From positions 548,113-558,901 of the forward strand of contig NW_019091561.1 in assembly GCF_001949145.1 (NCBI RefSeq): 10,789 bases of DNA, written 5' to 3'. This document shows, piece after piece, positions 7,840 to 10,789 of this stretch. Position numbers and translations under genes: made by a program. Under the pieces are notes generated by a model. That model saw only the letters and a list, made by a program, of their open reading frames with translations. It was not told the origin of the DNA and searched no databases. The stretch is from Acanthaster planci. Taxonomy: Eukaryota; Echinodermata; Asteroidea; Valvatida; Acanthasteridae. How positions within the stretch are numbered: position 1 is the first letter of the stretch; each line of letters begins with the position of its first letter.

Positions 7840-8188
7840 CTAGCAGACACAGCACAAGTACACTAAGGCATCTGTGGCATTAATTACCGACATCAACCTT
7901 GCAAGATCTGCAAGTATTCCTTTGCATTACATTTCTTCTGCTGAACTTTTGCTCTTCACTTTTGCCAACTGGCTACACAACATGACGGACTCCTGTTCTC
8001 CCACCTTGGAACCACTCATTGCAACTCATCTCTTCATCTAGAACTTTGGCGCCATTTCTTTTCTTGAGCTCACTTAACAGGATCCTGCATTTTCTGTATA
8101 TCTCCTATTTTAACTTATGGCCATTTGAATTGGAGTTCTCTGGATTCACTTCATATTTCTCATATCACTTGGCTTGTCTATTACCTCT

Positions 8189-8194
8189 AATAAA
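8189..8194 (+). promoter_or_regulatory. Candidate poly(A) signal AATAAA
   Basis: The canonical hexamer is followed by CAACA at about 8196-8200 and a T-rich then GTGTGAGG stretch (8204-8230), which fits cleavage about 10-25 bases downstream and a GU-rich element. It would close a transcript ending with the possible exon at 7736-7839. The hexamer is frequent by chance in AT-rich DNA. Confidence 0.3.
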
Positions 8195-8588
8195 GCAACA
8201 ATCTCTTTTGTAAATCCTGAATTGTGTGAGGTCAAAAGTTTTTCAAAAGGGAGTTAGATTAATATGAACTTTGGTTCCCGCCATTTTTAAATGTGAAACA
8301 CAGGTTACAGTGCTATATCTCCTGAAGTGCAGGTCTGATTGGGTTGAAACTTGGCATATTTTTAGACAGAGAAGTGGTATAGGTGAAAATTGACATCATG
8401 TGATGATTACGTCATCAGATGATCAAGTTATGTGACATTAAAGGTGCACTCTTCAAAGCATTATATCTCGTGAAGTACATGTCCGATTGGGTTAAAACCA
8501 GGCAGATATCTTAGAAGAGGAGAGCTTTAGATGAGCATTGATCTTATATGATGATGATGTCATCTTGTGAGAAGTCATGTGACATTAA

Positions 8589-9110
8589 CCACTTCATGCT
8601 GGGGCATTTTCAATGTTGATGATGCTGGGCCGGCATGACTATCATTTTTTCCGTTTTCAAAATCCGTCAAAAATTCATCATTACATTTAATGGTCATTTA
8701 TAGCCACACAAAGTAATCTTTAGGCACTGCTCTAAGTTGACAAGTGAGCTTGAAGTGAGTATTTCAGCCAGGCCTGCAGCCTTGTAAACAGAGCCCAGAT
8801 TGTGCAGTGTTGTATAACTGTCTTTTGTTCACGAACCTGGCTCAGTGCACTGCTGACCTCTTTTCAATAGGGGCCAGATTAGCATGCAGCAGTGCTTTGT
8901 GGCTCATCGCTGCAGTGGTGGAGTGCTTTTGTCCCCGGTGGTAATCCGCTCGCTCTCATTGCCCCAAGCCCTGGTATACGATTTCAAAACAAGGCTGGAT
9001 TATCACCACTTTTGAGAGTGAAAAATGTTGGTAATGCCCATCCGCCTGGTCTTTTGTTCAGAGTACAGGGCCCTGTTTCCTTTGATTTCGGAGTCCCCAG
9101 CAGGAAGTGG
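8589..9110. mobile_element. 522-bp piggyBac-like non-autonomous element in a TTAA site
   Basis: The ends are 16-bp inverted repeats, CCACTTCATGCTGGGG (8589-8604) and CCCCAGCAGGAAGTGG (9095-9110), matching at 15 of 16 positions. Each is flanked by TTAA (8585-8588 and 9111-9114), the invariant target duplicated by piggyBac-superfamily transposases, and the ends start with CC as many piggyBac ends do. The surrounding repeat reads GACATTAAAGGTGCACTC in intact units, so the insertion split exactly that TTAA. Inside the left end ATGCTGGG recurs at about 8632-8639, followed by a near-palindrome with GGCCGGCAT. No transposase is encoded; an 84-codon frame inside is unrecognised. It would need a transposase from elsewhere. 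Confidence 0.8.
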
Positions 9111-9194
9111 TTAAAGGTGCACTCTTCAAAGCACTATTTCTCGTGAAGTACATATCCGATTGGGTTGAAACCTTGCAGCACGTGAACAGGGAAG

Positions 9195-9430
9195 ACTTCT
9201 TTCCTAAGTTTATTAACCTTGGTGTCTTCGACAGTTGTCTGTCTGTTGGGGTGTTTGTTTGTTTGGGTTTTTTTTTAAAACCTCAAAATGTGAAAAAGCC
9301 CTGTGTTTTGTCCATTAGACAAATGCACGGAGCTCTAGTCTTTTTTTTTTTTCCGTCAACATCATGGTCTTCTGCTCAAAAGCCCATTTGTTTTGCGCAC
9401 ATTTTTCTTGTACACGACTTCAGTGCTTTT
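9195..9430. mobile_element. Probable second insertion within the same repeat unit
   Basis: The unit that restarts at 9114 follows the repeat consensus to about 9194 (AGGGAAGACTTC). It then has roughly 230 bp of unrelated T-rich sequence before consensus-like AGTGCTTTTGAACATTGGATCTT (in pieces, about 9422-9444) and the GATGATGTCATC block at 9506-9517. GACTTC occurs at 9189-9194 and again at about 9416-9421, a possible 6-bp target duplication. The insert has T-runs (9268-9277, 9341-9352) but no terminal inverted repeat I can see. Alignment of the decayed unit here is uncertain. Confidence 0.3.
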
Positions 9431-9610
9431 GAACATTGGATCTTCATCAAAGGTGTACCAGTGAAGGATCCTTATGTATTTATGGTCGTAGAAACATGAC
9501 ATCATGATGATGTCATCAAGTGATTTATTATTGATTTTTCAATTTTTTTTCAGCTCATTGATTTTGTACATGTTTTCAAGGGAACATTTTGGTTGTTAAG
9601 CAATATTCAA

Positions 9611-9785
9611 ATGTTGCACGCTTGCAATAGCCCATGTTGTGTTCGATGTACATGTAGCTTGGCCCACCGGGAAACATTGTGCTAGCTGGGACTGTGTCTT
9701 TTAATTTCTACCTTGAACCGAGACAGTGTTTGCCTGTGGGCCAAACTTCATCGAACACAGCATGGTCTGTTGCAAGTGTGCGATA
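9611..9785. repeat. Foldback/long hairpin, possible small MITE
   Basis: Left arm 9611-9680 and right arm 9721-9785 are inverted copies. Matching blocks include GCTTGCAATAG with CTGTTGCAAGTGTGC, CATGTTGTGTTCGATG with CATCGAACACAGCATG, CTTGGCCCAC with GTGGGCCAAA and GGAAACATTGT with ACAGTGTTTGCC. The left arm carries a few extra bases (TACATGTA region). The ~40-base centre 9681-9720 also begins and ends with weakly complementary GGACTGTGTC/AGACAGTG. Inside a decayed repeat array this is best read as a small foldback transposon. A hairpin RNA precursor is possible but unsupported. No target duplication was identified. Confidence 0.65.
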
Positions 9786-9976
9786 CTGCATGTACTGTGT
9801 GCAGTCATGCAATACTCATGTAAACTGTACATGTAGACATTCTCCCAATTACATCGTCAAATCAGCCTCGGAGCGCAATCTGACTGACCATGCACTCTCA
9901 GTCTCCCAGCTAAAGCGGGTCCAAGAACAACACATTGTCTTTATGACGTCATACGGTGTCATGCGACACGACATTA
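9786..9976. other. Unassigned sequence between foldback and repeat units
   Basis: It holds two imperfect ATGCA/TGTACTGTGTGCAG motifs, a TACATGTA palindrome (about 9828-9835) and, at 9944-9951, a TGACGTCA palindrome followed by GGTGTCATGCGACACGACATT, in pieces, which looks like the tail of a preceding ~147-bp unit. The first part up to about 9930 matches no unit by eye. An open frame spanning 9679-10077 runs through foldback and repeat and is not credible as a gene. Confidence 0.4.
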
Positions 9977-10683
9977 AAAGAGCAAACTTTAAAGCCATAT
10001 ATCTCCTGATGAACATGTCCAATTTGGTTGAAACCTTGCGGGTATCTAGAAAGGGAAGTTTTATAGACAAAAATTGAGCTTATGTGATCATGACGTCATC
10101 ATGTGACAAATCATGTGTCATTTAAGGTGCACTCTTCAAAGCAATATATCCTGTGAAGTACTTTTCCTTTTGGGTTCAAATCCTGCGTTTATCTTGACAT
10201 TTGAGGGCTTTAGACGAGCATTTACCTGATGTGATAATGACTTCATCATGTAATATTAGTCACCTGACATTAAACGTTCGTTCTTTATAGCCCTGTATCT
10301 GGTGAACTACATGTCTGATTGGGTTGAAATTTGGTAGATAGCCAGAATGGGAAGTTTTATAGACAAGGTGACATAATGTAAGGGTGCTAACTTTAATATG
10401 TTATATCTCCTTATGTCTGAAAGGGTTTGAATATTTTGTCATAGTGAGGTCACCTAAAATATATTAGTAACTTTGGGAATTATTTGTAGCTCTTGGATAG
10501 ATGTTTGAGTAAGAAGAGAAATCCAAATGAAGTAGTATCTCAAATGAAGGAATGCCCTTAAGAAAAAACCAAAAATGTGACAAAGTGCTTAGCTTTGTCC
10601 TTAAACCTCCAGTTTTCTGTTGAATCTGTTTATGTATTTATTCATTATGTGTATTACTTGTAAATGTTTATACACTGTATACA

Positions 10684-10789
10684 CTAACATGTTTTATTTT
10701 ATTTGCCAGTGGAACATATCCAGCAAGGTATGAGACGGAGAGAACCCCCCTGCTTTGTGTTGGTCATTGTTTCGCTGGAATCTGGGGAA
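10684..10789 (+). CDS. 3' splice site and possible partial exon at window end
   Basis: CACTAAC (10682-10688) matches the metazoan branch-point consensus, with its branch adenosine at 10687 about 22 bases before the acceptor. The tract TTTTATTTTATTTGCCAG ends with AG at 10708-10709, followed by TGGAAC. Two forward frames stay open to the window end: one from 10711 (starting GTYPARYETERTP) and one from 10712 (EHIQQGMRRREPP). I cannot choose between them or recognise a family. The sequence also becomes GC-richer at 10725-10789. The splice site is plausible; the coding call is weak because 26 codons open by chance is common. Confidence 0.35.

Larger units (their letters stand above)
8300..10440 (+). 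repeat. Degenerate tandem array of ~147-bp units, interrupted by insertions
   Basis: Units begin at AAGGTGC-type boundaries: about 8300-8440 (first, partial), 8441-8588, the unit starting at 9114 and continuing after insertions to about 9530, 9977-10123, 10124-10272, 10273-10379 (internally deleted) and 10380-10440 (truncated). Uninterrupted periods are 147, 147 (after removing the TTAA element) and 149 bp. Block order in each unit is AAGGTGCACTCTTCAAAGCA, TATATCTCNTGAAG, CATGTCCGATTGGGTTGAAA, GGCAGATATC, a purine-rich GGGAAG/TTTATAGAC or GAGCTTTAGA segment, ATTGA-CTTATGTGAT, a TGACGTCA-like palindrome and CATGTGACATT. I see no coding capacity. The family name is unknown to me. Confidence 0.85.

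Noticed and set aside
8892-9146. 84-codon open frame inside the TTAA element
   Set aside because: Crosses the element's right end into the host repeat and has no transposase motif.
9107-9499. 130-codon plus-strand open frame
   Set aside because: Starts in the element's terminal repeat and reads through repeat and T-rich insert; composition explains it.
9679-10077. 132-codon plus-strand open frame
   Set aside because: Runs through the foldback, unassigned sequence and a repeat unit; these pieces have separate origins, so one gene is not credible.
10120-10130. A second TTAA-type insertion site in the unit starting at 10124 (TTTAAGGTGC)
   Set aside because: The unit continues without interruption, so there is no inserted sequence; it is only the target-site equivalent.
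8300-10440. CRISPR array
   Set aside because: Units are ~147 bp, diverged along their whole length and have no short identical repeats separated by unique spacers.

Overview
The window looks like non-coding, transposon-rich DNA from an animal nuclear genome. It has no operons or bacterial signals. Instead it holds intron-like sequence, splice-site-like motifs, a poly(A) signal, a broken hAT transposase, a TTAA-targeting insertion and a degenerate ~147-bp repeat family. The recurrent palindrome TACATGTA and the hAT/piggyBac content would suit a marine invertebrate, perhaps a non-vertebrate deuterostome or a mollusc, but this is a weak inference and the species cannot be named from the sequence.

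Layout. 1-243: probable end of one hAT-like element. 244-1515: unique sequence with a TATA/CCAAT promoter-like cluster (811-882) and an 88-codon open frame downstream, plus two unrecognised minus-strand frames. 1516-2835: degraded coding-like sequence that mostly favours one plus-strand frame and ends near AATAAA-type signals and an A-tract. 2681-3018: three copies of one ~65-bp segment, two of them forming a long inverted repeat. 3011-4488: hAT (ZBED-like) transposase pseudogene that lacks its N-terminal zinc-finger region, with three in-frame stops and three frameshifts. 4489-5646: 3' non-coding part, ending in a hAT-like terminus. 5986-6125: a lone copy of the ~147-bp repeat. 6154-8220: mostly featureless, with a possible terminal exon (7736-7839) and a poly(A) signal (8189). 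8300-10440: the degenerate ~147-bp repeat array, interrupted by a 522-bp piggyBac-like non-autonomous element inserted at TTAA, probably a second insertion, and a ~175-bp foldback. 10684-10789: a good branch point and 3' splice site leading into a possible exon cut by the window end.

No intact conserved protein-coding gene is visible. The firmest calls are the hAT pseudogene, the TTAA-flanked element and the ~147-bp repeat family. The most informative structure is the insertion inside a repeat unit: neighbouring units show what the empty site looked like, so both ends of the element are fixed to the base.
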